Numbered from the stretch's first letter, positions 53,733 to 62,553 are shown. The stretch: DNA of 64,000 bases from JBEBGV01 sp040081265 (GCA_040081265.1 JBEBGV010000019.1:5187-69186), one strand, 5' to 3'. A program made the numbers and translations. Notes: generated from the sequence alone by a model not told the origin.

Positions 53733-55673
53733 CTATTTGTGGATGATGTCGAAGGTCACCGTTACCGCGTCGCCGAGCATGTCGCGGTGCACCACAAAGA
53801 CCGCCTGACCGCTTTCACGCCCGCTGCCTGGCGTCGCCGGTGCACGTTCGAACGCCAGGTTGCGCCGCGCAATCGTGCCGGTGAGGTGGTCGATCGACGC
53901 CTGCACCAGGGTTTGGTGCTGGGTCACGGGGCGGTTCAGTTCCTGAAGCGATCCAACACGCGTCTTGCTCAGATAGACGAAAAGCCTGTCGGTGCCCGCA
54001 GGCGGATCCAGGCGGAACCAGTCATCACCAGGAATCGAGTATTCCTCGAACGCCTTCACCTCGTTGCGTCCGCCGTTAATCCGCGGATCCGGAAACAGCA
54101 CCTCCCACACGCCGCTCGTGCCTTCCTGCGCGACATACAGGAATCCATCCATGTTCGGACGGAAGGAGAAACGGATGCGATCGACGCCGGTCTGGAAGAC
54201 CGTTGAGCCCGGGTCGACGCTGAGCGCGATGTTCTCGCTGCGACGCAGCACGCGATACGCGAGCCCCAGGTTCGTTGGCGGACTGGCGCCGGCGTTGTTG
54301 TAGAGCGCAAGCGCCGTTGGGGACGCTGCGACCGAAACGGGTGCGGTTGCGATCTCGGGCGACGGGGTCACAATTGGTACAGGCGCTAGCGCAGCAGGCG
54401 TTGGCGCAACAAGCGTTGGCGTTTCGGCGCTCGATCGGGAACCAGGAGCCGCAGCGAATCCCGGCACGGGCGCCGTTTGTGAATCCGGAGTCCCGCTGGT
54501 GGACGAACTCGACGGCCCGGTCGGGGTCGACGGACGCGGCGTTGTCAGGATTGTCCGGGTCAGCGATTCGGACCCGCCCGTTGGCGTCGCAGCGCTTTCT
54601 CGTCCCGGCGCCGGCGTGAGCAGATACCAGAGCAGCCCTCCCGCCGCGACCGCGAGAAGGGCCGACGCCGCCACCGCGTACCCGAACGACGATCTCGCCG
54701 GCGCTGGTGGTGCTGCGTGTCGAGGGGGAGCGACGGGTTTCGCGGGATCGACACGTGCAGGCCGGTCGAAGACCATCGTCGGTGGCAGGCTCTCACCCGC
54801 CGGCGGTGGCATCACCGCGCCTGTGACCGCGACCACGGGATGGCCGGTGCCGAGTCTCGCGCGCACGGCGCCGATCGCCGCGCCCATCTCGGCTGCGCTC
54901 GCGAACCGCTCCTGCGGAAGCTTGCGCAGGGCGCGTCTGACGAATTGATCGATGTCGGCATCGAGCCCCGTGGCATCGCTGCCGGCCATTGGCGCCGGCT
55001 CCTTTTCCAGTACGCTCTGCAGGATTGTCGCCTCGGTGCGGCCGGGAAACGCCTGCGCATACGTCAGCACCTCGTAAGCGACGGCGCCAGCCGCGAAGAT
55101 GTCCGACTGCGGACTCGTTTCCTGGTCACGGATGTACTCGGGCGCCATATAGGCCGCCGTTCCGATCAGGCCGCTCATCTGTGTGTGCGCGGTTCCTGAC
55201 AACCGTGCAATGCCGAAGTCCACGATCCGCAGACGATCGAGGTGGTCGATCATCAGGTTCGCGGGCTTGATGTCGCGATGGACGATTCCCCGGTCGTGGG
55301 CGAACTGGAGACCATCACACAATTCCTCGAGCCATCGCAGTCTCCGCTCGAGCGGGACCGCGTCTCGTTGCGCGATCACGTCCTTGAGCGTGCCGCCGTC
55401 GATGTACTCCATGACGAAGTACGGGCGCGCATCCGTCTGACCGGAGTGATAGAGCGTGACGATGTTCGGGTGGTTCAGCGCGGCGACGGAACGAGCCTCC
55501 CGGGTAAATCGCTCCCGAGCGTCATCGGAGTCGATCTCGCTCTGAATCACCTTGATCGCGACCTGTCGACCGAGCTCGGCATCGACGCCCAGATAGACCG
55601 TCGCCATGCCGCCCCGCCCGAGCCGCCGCTCGACTGTGTATCCTCCGACGCTCCCCGGAAGCGACGAGTCCAT
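53733..55673 (-). CDS. transmembrane Ser/Thr protein kinase with DUF4384 C-terminus
   Basis: A 646-residue kinase. The catalytic domain (about 15-275) is complete: GRGGMATVYLG, beta3 Lys in VAIKV, HRDIKPANL, VDFGIARL and SDIFAAGAVAYEVL. A Pro-rich stretch, one membrane helix (about 330-352), a long Ser/Thr/Pro linker and a DUF4384-type beta domain (about 485-600) follow, so the C-terminus faces the periplasm. ATG 55673 is ten bases after TACTAT (55689-55684); the ATG at 55685 overlaps that box. It probably senses an envelope signal and acts with the caspase-like protein downstream. Confidence 0.9.
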   Translation of the reverse strand: MDSSLPGSVGGYTVERRLGRGGMATVYLGVDAELGRQVAIKVIQSEIDSDDARERFTREARSVAALNHPNIVTLYHSGQTDARPYFVMEYIDGGTLKDVIAQRDAVPLERRLRWLEELCDGLQFAHDRGIVHRDIKPANLMIDHLDRLRIVDFGIARLSGTAHTQMSGLIGTAAYMAPEYIRDQETSPQSDIFAAGAVAYEVLTYAQAFPGRTEATILQSVLEKEPAPMAGSDATGLDADIDQFVRRALRKLPQERFASAAEMGAAIGAVRARLGTGHPVVAVTGAVMPPPAGESLPPTMVFDRPARVDPAKPVAPPRHAAPPAPARSSFGYAVAASALLAVAAGGLLWYLLTPAPGRESAATPTGGSESLTRTILTTPRPSTPTGPSSSSTSGTPDSQTAPVPGFAAAPGSRSSAETPTLVAPTPAALAPVPIVTPSPEIATAPVSVAASPTALALYNNAGASPPTNLGLAYRVLRRSENIALSVDPGSTVFQTGVDRIRFSFRPNMDGFLYVAQEGTSGVWEVLFPDPRINGGRNEVKAFEEYSIPGDDWFRLDPPAGTDRLFVYLSKTRVGSLQELNRPVTQHQTLVQASIDHLTGTIARRNLAFERAPATPGSGRESGQAVFVVHRDMLGDAVTVTFDIIHK

Positions 55674-55740
55674 CACGTGGCGCATAGTAGCACCCCAGGC
55701 CCCGAGGAGCCGCGATGGCGTCAGTCAAAGAGGGAATGTG

Positions 55741-55768
55741 TTGACACTCCGGGAAGGGGCGCTATGCT
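55741..55768 (+). promoter_or_regulatory. near-consensus sigma-70 promoter
   Basis: TTGACA at 55741-55746, 16-base spacer, TATGCT at 55763-55768. The expected start of transcription (about 55775) is a few bases before the ATG at 55780, so the message should be nearly leaderless. It drives the Ig-like/TolC/HlyD/permease operon. Confidence 0.82.
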
Positions 55769-55779
55769 ACCCGCTCCCT

Positions 55780-56931
55780 ATGACAAAAAACGCTTCCCTC
55801 AGCGTTCTGCTGTGCCTCGCGCTCCTCGTGCCCCAGGCCGTCGCTCGCGTCGGAGCCGGTCAGGGTGCTCCCCCGGCCAACGGATTCAGGATTGTGGTAA
55901 TCGCCGGTGAAGATGCGGTCAACATCATCCAGCAGCGAACGGCCGTCGCTCCCATCGTGGAAGTGCGCGACAGGAACAACCTGCCCGTCGCCGGTGTCGC
56001 GGTCACCTTCGCGCTCACTGCGGGACAGGGCGCGACGTTCACCGCTGGTGCCTCCACCCTGACGGTCACGACCAACGCGGCGGGTCAGGCCATCGCTGCG
56101 GGATTGACGCCGACCACGGCCGGAGCCGTCACGATTAACGCGTCCGCCGTGGTGCAGGGGCAGACGATCACCGCCACGATCACGCAGACCAACTTCGCCA
56201 CGGCTGCCCAGGCCGCTCAGGCCGGAGCAGGAAACGGGAGCGGTGCTGGATCCGGATCCGCAGGTGGTGGCGGAGGTGTCTCGGGCACGACCATTGGCAT
56301 CATCGCCGGCGCGGCGGCAGCCGGCACCGCCGTGGCGGTGAAGGCAGCTGGTGGAGGGAGCAGTCGATCCGGCTCTACGACATCGTCACCAGCGCCGGCA
56401 CCGAGCCCTGCACCCGCACCAGCCCCGGCGCCTGCGCCCGGACCGACCACGTCGATCGGCGGTACGTATAACGGGAATCTGAGCGGAACGTACACCTTCG
56501 GTGCTTCTTCAAACTGCCCTCTTAGGTCTCCGGCGTCGGGTCCCGTACGAATCGTCCTCGACAACAGAACCGATGGCGTTGCGACCGGAACCGGCACGGC
56601 CACCGTGAACTTTCCAGCCCAATCGGCCACGTGCAGCGGCGGCGTCACTGTTGCCCTGAATGGTTCGACCTCATCATTTACCGGGCCGGTGACAGGGGCG
56701 GCGAGCAGTCTGCGCTTCACGCAGGAGATCACTCAGACATCCAGCATCCCCAACGGGCTAGGTGGCACGATCACGACAAATGTGCGCCAAACGTTCGCAT
56801 TTACGGGCAGCGTCAGTGGCACCGTCATCACGGGCACGGCGACGCTCAGTCACTCGACCACGGTGACTGGCCCTGGGGGCAGTTCGCCCGATTCGGGAAG
56901 CGGAACGTTTCCCATGACGCTCACGAGATGA
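55780..56931 (+). CDS. exported Ig-like (invasin-type) surface protein
   Basis: A 383-residue protein with signal peptide (SVLLCLALLVPQAVA). Residues about 35-125 form an Ig-like Big1/invasin-type domain (PIVEVRDRNNLPVAGVAVTF, TTNAAGQAIAAGLTPTTAG). A Gly/Ser segment and a hydrophobic stretch (GIIAGAAAAGTAVAVKA) follow, then an Ala/Pro repeat and a C-terminal beta domain of about 150 residues with two cysteines. It overlaps the TolC gene by four bases, so it is the first gene of an efflux operon. Its role may be surface exposure or an export substrate. Confidence 0.8.
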   Translation: MTKNASLSVLLCLALLVPQAVARVGAGQGAPPANGFRIVVIAGEDAVNIIQQRTAVAPIVEVRDRNNLPVAGVAVTFALTAGQGATFTAGASTLTVTTNAAGQAIAAGLTPTTAGAVTINASAVVQGQTITATITQTNFATAAQAAQAGAGNGSGAGSGSAGGGGGVSGTTIGIIAGAAAAGTAVAVKAAGGGSSRSGSTTSSPAPAPSPAPAPAPAPAPGPTTSIGGTYNGNLSGTYTFGASSNCPLRSPASGPVRIVLDNRTDGVATGTGTATVNFPAQSATCSGGVTVALNGSTSSFTGPVTGAASSLRFTQEITQTSSIPNGLGGTITTNVRQTFAFTGSVSGTVITGTATLSHSTTVTGPGGSSPDSGSGTFPMTLTR

Positions 56932-58394
56932 GCGTGGGCCGGATCATCACGTGCGCCGTAATCGTCCTCGTGGCGGCGAATGGTCTCGCCGTGGCGCAGG
57001 ATACCTCGACGCTGACGCTCGCGCAGGCCGTACGCGAAGCGCTCGAACACAACAATATTCTCGTGAACCAGCGTGACAGCATTACGCAGGCAGATCTCAA
57101 TGTGCGCCTGGCGCGGAACACGTTCAGACCCAGAGTGACGCCGAATGTCTTCGGGTCGTTCGGCGCGACCGACGTCGCCAGTCAGACGTATCGGGTCGAT
57201 GTATCGCAGAAGCTCGTCACTGGCACCGAGTTTCGGCTAAGCACGGGCACGACGTCCGCGCTGATTCCCAGTACCTCGTCAGGCTCTGCACAAGACCTGC
57301 TCTTCTACAGCGCCGATACCACGCTCACGCTGACCCAGCCGCTGCTGCGCGGGTTTGGACGAACCGTCACGCGCCGATCACTGGCCAGCGCAGAGTTGAC
57401 GCGCCAGACAGCAGATCGCGAACGCACGCTGGCCGAGCAGCAGATCACCATCGACGTTGCGGCTGGCTACTATCGGCTCGTCTCCCAGCAGAATCTGGTG
57501 GACGTGGCCGGGCAGAGTCTCCTGCGGGCACGTCGGCTCAGGGACGCGGCCGAGGCCAAGCTCACCGCCGGGCTCGTCTCGCAGCTCGATGTCCTCCGAT
57601 CGCAACAGCTCGTGTCGGAGGCTGAAACGCAGCTCTTCGACGCGCAGTCCGGGGTGGAAGACGCCAGGGATCGCCTCGCCTTTCTGATCGGCCGCCCAAC
57701 AACCCAGTCTCTGCAGGTCGCTGTCGACATTCCGCGTGTCGAATGGGAGCCGGCCGATGCCACGCGCGCAACGGCGATCGCGCTCGGCAATCGCCTCGAT
57801 CTCACCAATCAAATGGCGCTTCGAGCGGACGCCGACAGTCGCGTGCGCGTCTCGCGAAACATGTTGCTCCCACAGGTCGACATCAATCTGGCGATGACGC
57901 GGCGTGAAACCGCCAGGAGTTTTGGCGGCAGTTTCGCGCTCGACGGCTATCGGTTCGTGACGTTCTTCACGATTGCCATGCCGGTGGATCGGACCGCGCA
58001 GCAGGTGGAGTTCCAGTCGGCCCTCCTCGATCGCGAACGGCGTCAGCGTGACACGGCCACACTCGAACGGCAGATTGGCGATGATGTCCGCGTCGCCGTC
58101 CGCGAGCAGGGCCGACTCGCGCGCGCCGTCATCGCGTCTGCGACAAGCGTCGAGATCGGGAGGAAGGAAGTGGAGGTTGCCGAGCTGCGCTACCAAAACG
58201 GACTCTCGAACAATCTCGATGTCGTGACGGCCGAGGGGGCGTTGCTCGCAGCGGAAGCCCGCCGTATCCAGTCGCTCGCCGACGCCGCGGTCGGCCGCCT
58301 TCGCTTCCGCGCGCTGCTCGGTATCCTCAATCCCCGCACCGACCTCCAGGGTGCAACGTCGGCGCTGCCGATGGTCGCCGAGCTGAATCCGTGA
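56928..58394 (+). CDS. TolC-family outer membrane efflux protein
   Basis: A 488-residue protein with signal peptide (IITCAVIVLVAANGLAVAQ). It has the two repeats of the OEP fold with long helices, ADLNVRLARNTFRPRVTPNVFGSFGA, and QLDVLRSQQLVSEAETQLFDAQSGVEDARDRLAFLIG, ending in NNLDVVTAEGALLAAEARRIQSLADA. It forms the outer membrane channel of a tripartite pump. Overlaps the neighbours on both sides by ATGA, so the operon is tightly coupled. Confidence 0.92.
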   Translation: MSVGRIITCAVIVLVAANGLAVAQDTSTLTLAQAVREALEHNNILVNQRDSITQADLNVRLARNTFRPRVTPNVFGSFGATDVASQTYRVDVSQKLVTGTEFRLSTGTTSALIPSTSSGSAQDLLFYSADTTLTLTQPLLRGFGRTVTRRSLASAELTRQTADRERTLAEQQITIDVAAGYYRLVSQQNLVDVAGQSLLRARRLRDAAEAKLTAGLVSQLDVLRSQQLVSEAETQLFDAQSGVEDARDRLAFLIGRPTTQSLQVAVDIPRVEWEPADATRATAIALGNRLDLTNQMALRADADSRVRVSRNMLLPQVDINLAMTRRETARSFGGSFALDGYRFVTFFTIAMPVDRTAQQVEFQSALLDRERRQRDTATLERQIGDDVRVAVREQGRLARAVIASATSVEIGRKEVEVAELRYQNGLSNNLDVVTAEGALLAAEARRIQSLADAAVGRLRFRALLGILNPRTDLQGATSALPMVAELNP

Positions 58395-59785
58395 TGCGCG
58401 CTCACGGACTCTTCTTCGGGTCGCGGCGAAAGTGGCTCGCGTTGACCGCTCTGGTCATTGCCGGCGCGGCAGGGGTGGCGATCTTCTGGCGGAACGCCGT
58501 GTCCGAAGAGACCCTCGTCGCCACCGTCCGGAGGGGTGAACTGGTCGCGACGCTGACCACGACTGGCGCCCTCAAGCCGATTCGCTCGATCACCTACCGA
58601 TCGCCCGTTCCCGGTCGTGAGCTCGAAATCCGCGAACTCGTTCCCGAAGGCGCGCGTGTCGCGGCGGACGACGTGCTGGTGCAACTCGACACGACAGAAC
58701 TCGAAGGGGATCTCGAGAGGGCGCGACAGGAATTCCGTCAGGCGCAGATCGATCTGCAGGTCGTCGAAGGGGAATGGGAAGAGGCTAGCAACGCGCTGCA
58801 GGATGTCAGTGAGGGCGAACGCGCGCTGTCGGTCGATGAGTCCCGTGCCGGACTGCAGCGCAGCGAGAAGAAGGTCGAACGCCTTCGTCAGGAGCTCTCG
58901 CATCTCGAGCCGCTCCTCGCGCGAGGCTTCATCACGCGCGACGAGCTGGCCACGACGAGCGCCCGGCTCGAGGAGGCAGAGGACGAGCTGGCGCTCGCTC
59001 GGAAACGGAGCGCCGTTATCGTCCAGGTGACCCACCCGCGCGACCAGAAGCGGGCAGCGCTCCAGGTTGAGCGGAAGGCTTCTCAGCTCGGACTCACGCG
59101 TGCGAGAGTCGACGATGTCCGAGCTCGCGTCGAACTGCTTGCCCGCCTGATTGAGGAGTCGACGATCCGCGCCCGCGACTCCGGACTGGTCGTCTACGAA
59201 GAGTTTCTCAACGTCCTGCCGCGCCGGAAGATACGAATCGGCGACCGCGTGTTTGCGACGCAGGGACTTGTCACCATTCCGGAAATCGATCGCATGCTGG
59301 TCGAGGGGTCGGTCGGGGAAGCAGATGTCCATCGCCTGCGCATCGGCCAACCAGCACGCGTTCGAGTGGAGGCGTTTCCGGACGTGGCATTGACCGGCAC
59401 CGTCAGCCGTGTGGGCGCGCTCGCGAGCGCGTCGGCCGCCCGGCCGATCGACGACAAGCGCTTTGACCTCGTCGTTGAACTCGATTCGACCACAGTCGGG
59501 CTTCGGCCGGAGATGACCGCGCGCGCCGACATCGTCGTTAGCGAGCGGAAGGGTGTGCTGATCGTTCCCGTGAACGCTGTCTTTCGACGTCATGGGTCGT
59601 ACGTTGCGTACGTGCGCGGACCGGGCGGCGTCACGCAGCGATCGATTGAACTGGGGGCCTCCAACGACCGCCTCGTCGAAGTCGTCAGCGGACTTGACGA
59701 GCAGGAACAGGTCGCCCTCATCGAGCCATCCGATGCGGCCGCTGACGCGCGCACCACGTCCGCTGATGCGACTCAGACTCGCTGA
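58391..59785 (+). CDS. HlyD/MacA-family periplasmic adaptor
   Basis: A 464-residue membrane fusion protein with an N-terminal membrane helix (ALTALVIAGAAGVAIFW). After GALKPIRSITYRSPVPGREL come the lipoyl half-motifs, a long coiled coil (about 105-265, with LARGFITRDELATTSARLEEAEDELALARKR) and the beta-barrel (DVALTGTVSRVGA). It links an inner membrane component to the TolC-like channel. Its last 20 bases overlap the permease gene. Confidence 0.92.
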   Translation: MMRAHGLFFGSRRKWLALTALVIAGAAGVAIFWRNAVSEETLVATVRRGELVATLTTTGALKPIRSITYRSPVPGRELEIRELVPEGARVAADDVLVQLDTTELEGDLERARQEFRQAQIDLQVVEGEWEEASNALQDVSEGERALSVDESRAGLQRSEKKVERLRQELSHLEPLLARGFITRDELATTSARLEEAEDELALARKRSAVIVQVTHPRDQKRAALQVERKASQLGLTRARVDDVRARVELLARLIEESTIRARDSGLVVYEEFLNVLPRRKIRIGDRVFATQGLVTIPEIDRMLVEGSVGEADVHRLRIGQPARVRVEAFPDVALTGTVSRVGALASASAARPIDDKRFDLVVELDSTTVGLRPEMTARADIVVSERKGVLIVPVNAVFRRHGSYVAYVRGPGGVTQRSIELGASNDRLVEVVSGLDEQEQVALIEPSDAAADARTTSADATQTR

Positions 59786-60998
59786 GCTCGTCGAATTTCA
59801 TCGTATCGCCATCGAGGCGCTCGGCCGGTACCCGCTCAGGACGTTCCTGAGTGTGCTGGGTATCGTCCTCGGTGTCGCCGCCGTGATTGCGATGATGTCG
59901 GTCACAGAGGGTGCGGCTCGGGAAGCGCTCAGCCAGGTCGAGGCGCTCGGCATCGACAATCTCGTGGCTCGTTCCACGGGCGGCGTCGATGACGACGGGA
60001 AGATCCGGCAGCCACTGACCGCCGCTGATGCGGAGCGCGCGCTCCAGCTCGTGCCGTCTGCCCGGTTCACCTCGCCACTGGTCGTACGTTACGTCAGAGT
60101 CAGCCACGGCTCGATTGTGGACACTGCACCGCTCCTCGGCGTGCGACCCGCCTATCGGGACATTCTTGGAATCTCGATCGAACGTGGACGATTTCTATCG
60201 GTTGTCGACGAAGAGAGGGCAACGACAGTCTGTGTGCTCGGCGCCCACCTCGCGCAGGAATTGTTTGGGTTTCGAGATCCTCTTGGTCAGGACATTCGCG
60301 CGTTCGGGAACCTCTACACGGTTGTGGGCGTGCTCCGCGAGCATGGGACCGCACCAGGAACAGGCAGCTCGCTCGCATGGCACGACGTGAACTCGGCTGC
60401 GTTCGTGCCGCTGGCCTCACTGACAGGGAGGGCGCTGACGCTGGATCCGGCTCAGCCCGTCGACGAAATCTGGCTTCGGATCGCCAACCCTGAACGCACT
60501 GCCGATCTCGGCATCGTGTTCGGTCATGCCCTCACGTTCTCGCACGACGCGGGCGACTTCAGGATCGTGGTGCCGCGGGAATTGCTGGCGCAGCGCTATC
60601 GCACCCAGCGTACCTTCGGGGTCGTGATCGGGAGCGTGGCAGTACTCTCGCTCCTTGTCGGGGGCATCGGCATCATGAACATCATGCTGACGTCTGTCGT
60701 CGAACGAACGAAAGAGATCGGTGTCCGGAGAACGGCAGGCGCACCACGGCGAGCCGTTCGGCTGCAGTTTCTCATCGAGGCGCTCTTGATGACCATTGGT
60801 GGGGGAATCGTGGGGATTTTGCTTGGCTGCGGCGTGGCCCTGGCGATTTCAACGTTCGCCGGATGGGCGACGTATGTGTCGCCGGCCGCGATAGGCCTGG
60901 CCCTGGTCGTCTCACTCGCCATCGGACTTGGCTTTGGCACTTACCCGGCGATGAAGGCAGCATCGCTCAATCCGGTTGATGCGATGCGCTATGAGTGA
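59766..60998 (+). CDS. MacB-type permease lacking an ATPase domain
   Basis: A 410-residue FtsX/MacB permease: first helix RTFLSVLGIVLGVAAVIAMMSV, a periplasmic MacB_PCD domain of about 220 residues, then three helices with EIGVRRTAGAPRRAV, the coupling-helix motif, and FLIEALLMTIGGGIVGILLG. ATG 59766 lies inside the HlyD gene. No Walker A/B protein is fused or adjacent on either side in this operon, so the pump must take its ATPase from elsewhere or be inactive. The gene ends at the edge of a degraded region. Confidence 0.9.
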   Translation: MRLRLAELVEFHRIAIEALGRYPLRTFLSVLGIVLGVAAVIAMMSVTEGAAREALSQVEALGIDNLVARSTGGVDDDGKIRQPLTAADAERALQLVPSARFTSPLVVRYVRVSHGSIVDTAPLLGVRPAYRDILGISIERGRFLSVVDEERATTVCVLGAHLAQELFGFRDPLGQDIRAFGNLYTVVGVLREHGTAPGTGSSLAWHDVNSAAFVPLASLTGRALTLDPAQPVDEIWLRIANPERTADLGIVFGHALTFSHDAGDFRIVVPRELLAQRYRTQRTFGVVIGSVAVLSLLVGGIGIMNIMLTSVVERTKEIGVRRTAGAPRRAVRLQFLIEALLMTIGGGIVGILLGCGVALAISTFAGWATYVSPAAIGLALVVSLAIGLGFGTYPAMKAASLNPVDAMRYE

Positions 60999-61061
60999 TG
61001 TGACCGGTCGCGTCAAGCACGCCCGCACTTCGAGGGGTGCCAGTGGACGGGCGTCCCGCGC

Positions 61062-61258
61062 GTGAGCGTCGGCTCGCCGAACCGTTCATCCCGCCGAAGC
61101 GCTTCGTGGTCGCCTCATGGAACGGTGTCGGGGTGGTACGGCAACCTCAAAGCGCCGTTGCGGCGAACCGAGATCGGCGTCCATACCCACGATCACGTGC
61201 TCGACGTCTGGCTCGACGCCGATGGCAGCGTCACTTTCAAGGACGACGATCACGGGTG
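61062..61258 (+). pseudogene. DUF402 gene remnant
   Basis: In one frame the translation contains YGNLKAPLRRTEIG followed by HDHVLDVWLDADGSVTFKDDD, which matches the middle of DUF402 (FomD/YgaC-type) proteins, where the conserved part reads WY-x-NLxxPxRR then D-x-x-LDV-x-V-x-PDG. Neither the N-terminal half nor the C-terminus is present and no start with a Shine-Dalgarno is seen. Likely the edge of a deletion at 61.0 kb. Confidence 0.6.
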
Positions 61259-61728
61259 GCCTCGACACGACCGTACGAGTCTGGAACGTCGCGAGCGATT
61301 TTCGCGAGCTCGCCGTCCAGGGGCACGCGAGTGAGGTCATGGGCGTCGCGGTGACTCCTGACCCGGCGTGTAGTGTCTGCGGGGTGCGAACAGTGGGCGT
61401 ATGGAAAGTCCTCGCTGCAGCAGCTCCTGACAACACCCTGTCTGGTCACAGCGAGAGCATCAGAGGCGTTGCACTGACGCAGAATGGGCGGCTCGAGCTC
61501 ACAGGGAGCATGGACCGTACGCTTCGCGTCTGGGATCTGCGGACAGGCAAGTGCTCGGCTACCGTCGGCCCTGGACGTGACTGGAGGCGGGCGGTGACGG
61601 CGTCCCCGGATGGACGCCGTGCAGTGGGAGCCGAGAGCATCGACACGCGAGTTCGGATCTGGAATCCCGAGACCGGCGCGGGCACCTCTACGGGAGAAGT
61701 TCTGTTCTTCGACCGTCGTGGCTTCTGA
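61250..61728 (+). pseudogene. WD40-repeat gene remnant
   Basis: About three WD40 units follow in another frame from the DUF402 remnant: LDTTVRVWN, then SGHSESIRGVALTQNGRLELTGSMDRTLRVWDL, then RAVTASPDGRRAV with RVRIWN. The first unit is decayed and the frame opens without a start codon of its own. It stops at 61728. It is the middle of a larger beta-propeller protein, probably joined to the DUF402 fragment by a deletion. Confidence 0.7.
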
Positions 61729-61845
61729 CCGCCAGCGCTCAGAACTCCGGCGCAGCCGCTGCTCCTCGCGCTGGACGATGCGAGCTGCCGTGGTGACGCG
61801 CTCCTTCAGGCTCTGTCGCCCGTACCGCAGGATGTCCAGAGGATA
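61729..61845. other. short non-coding stretch
   Basis: Nothing definite on either strand. One minus-strand frame gives a charged helical sequence (RYGRQSLKERVTTAARIVQREEQRL) with no start, perhaps the end of a lost gene. Confidence 0.4.
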
Positions 61846-61926
61846 GGCAGCATTAGAGGGTCTTCAGGCTCACCGAATGTCCCTTGTGCGACCTTGGGGC
61901 GGTCTCTCACCCTACGACGGCCAGAT
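61846..61926. repeat. structured repeat, copy A
   Basis: About 80 bases beginning GGCAGCATTAGAGGGTC and ending CACCCTACGACGGCC. It is about three-quarters identical to copy B at 62374-62455. Its outer arm AGGGT pairs with ACCCT, and in copy B the same arms read GGGGC and GCCCC, so the pairing is kept through changed bases. Confidence 0.7.
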
Positions 61927-61955
61927 GGTCCACCAGAGCAGGCAAGCCGCCGAAT

Positions 61956-62358
61956 GCTGCTCTCGAGCCCGCGCGACACCTGCTTCTCGCGCTCATCCTG
62001 GCGGTGACGCCCCCACTTCCCTTCTGGCGAATACACCTCAGCGACCTGCGCAGGTGAGGGAAGGAAATTGGCGAACACCACCCCGCATCGCCGGCAGCCG
62101 GAGGCAAACCCGTAGGTGCGGGCGTGTCCTTCGATGGGCACGGGAAGAAGCGGCACGGGTGCTGCCGCACCGCAGACCGGACACGAGGTGAGCTCGTCTG
62201 GCGCTCGGTACGCCATCACGTGACGCCCAACGCGCGCCGCATGCATCACGGGACGAGACAGCTGTCTCAGCCGCTTTTGAAGGCGAAATGCCCCGTGGAC
62301 AACCGGGCGCAGGAACGGCAATCGGGCCGTGAGCGACACGCCGTGATTATGTCCCGCC
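61956..62358 (-). pseudogene. duplicated 5' fragment of the methyltransferase at 50455-51519
   Basis: About 400 bases nearly identical to 51113-51514, including the zinc-ribbon segment (CPVCGA, GCRRCGVVFAN). Only about the first 130 codons and a few bases of leader are present; the SAM domain is missing. Identity ends abruptly at both sides near copies A and B of the structured repeat. Read with the flanks it would give a 185-residue hybrid (61806-62363) whose C-terminus is repeat-derived, so this is most likely a dead fragment. Confidence 0.8.
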
Positions 62359-62373
62359 GGCACGGGTGAGGAA

Positions 62374-62455
62374 GGGCAGCATTAGAGGGGCTCTGGTTAA
62401 CCGGATGGCCCGTATCCGATCTTGGGGGTGGTCTCTCGCCCCACGACGGCCACTA
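62374..62455. repeat. structured repeat, copy B
   Basis: Begins GGGCAGCATTAGAGGGGC and ends CGCCCCACGACGGCC. Direct orientation relative to copy A, 528 bases apart, with the methyltransferase fragment between them. Confidence 0.7.
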
Positions 62456-62495
62456 CGGCCCCCCTCACAGCCAGTGCACAATCCTCTTCTCTGCG

Positions 62496-62553
62496 GCGTA
62501 ACGATCGCGCTCAGTCGCCGGCGAAGCCGGTCGGCTGCAGCACATTGTTCGGC
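62496..62553 (-). other. attC-like (integron recombination site) hairpin
   Basis: Read on the minus strand: GCCGAAC at the left, GTTACGC at the right (one base off the RYYYAAC and GTTRRRY core forms), and between them an imperfect inverted repeat in which CAGCCGACCGGC can pair with GCCGGCGACTG, leaving one unpaired A in one arm, around a TTC loop. A further perfect core-type sequence GCTTAAC (62638-62632) lies just past the stop of the TIR gene. No integrase gene is in the window, so this may be vestigial. Confidence 0.35.

Noticed and set aside
61806..62363. A second functional methyltransferase gene
   Set aside because: Only the zinc-ribbon end is present; the SAM-binding half is absent and the C-terminus is read from a repeat.
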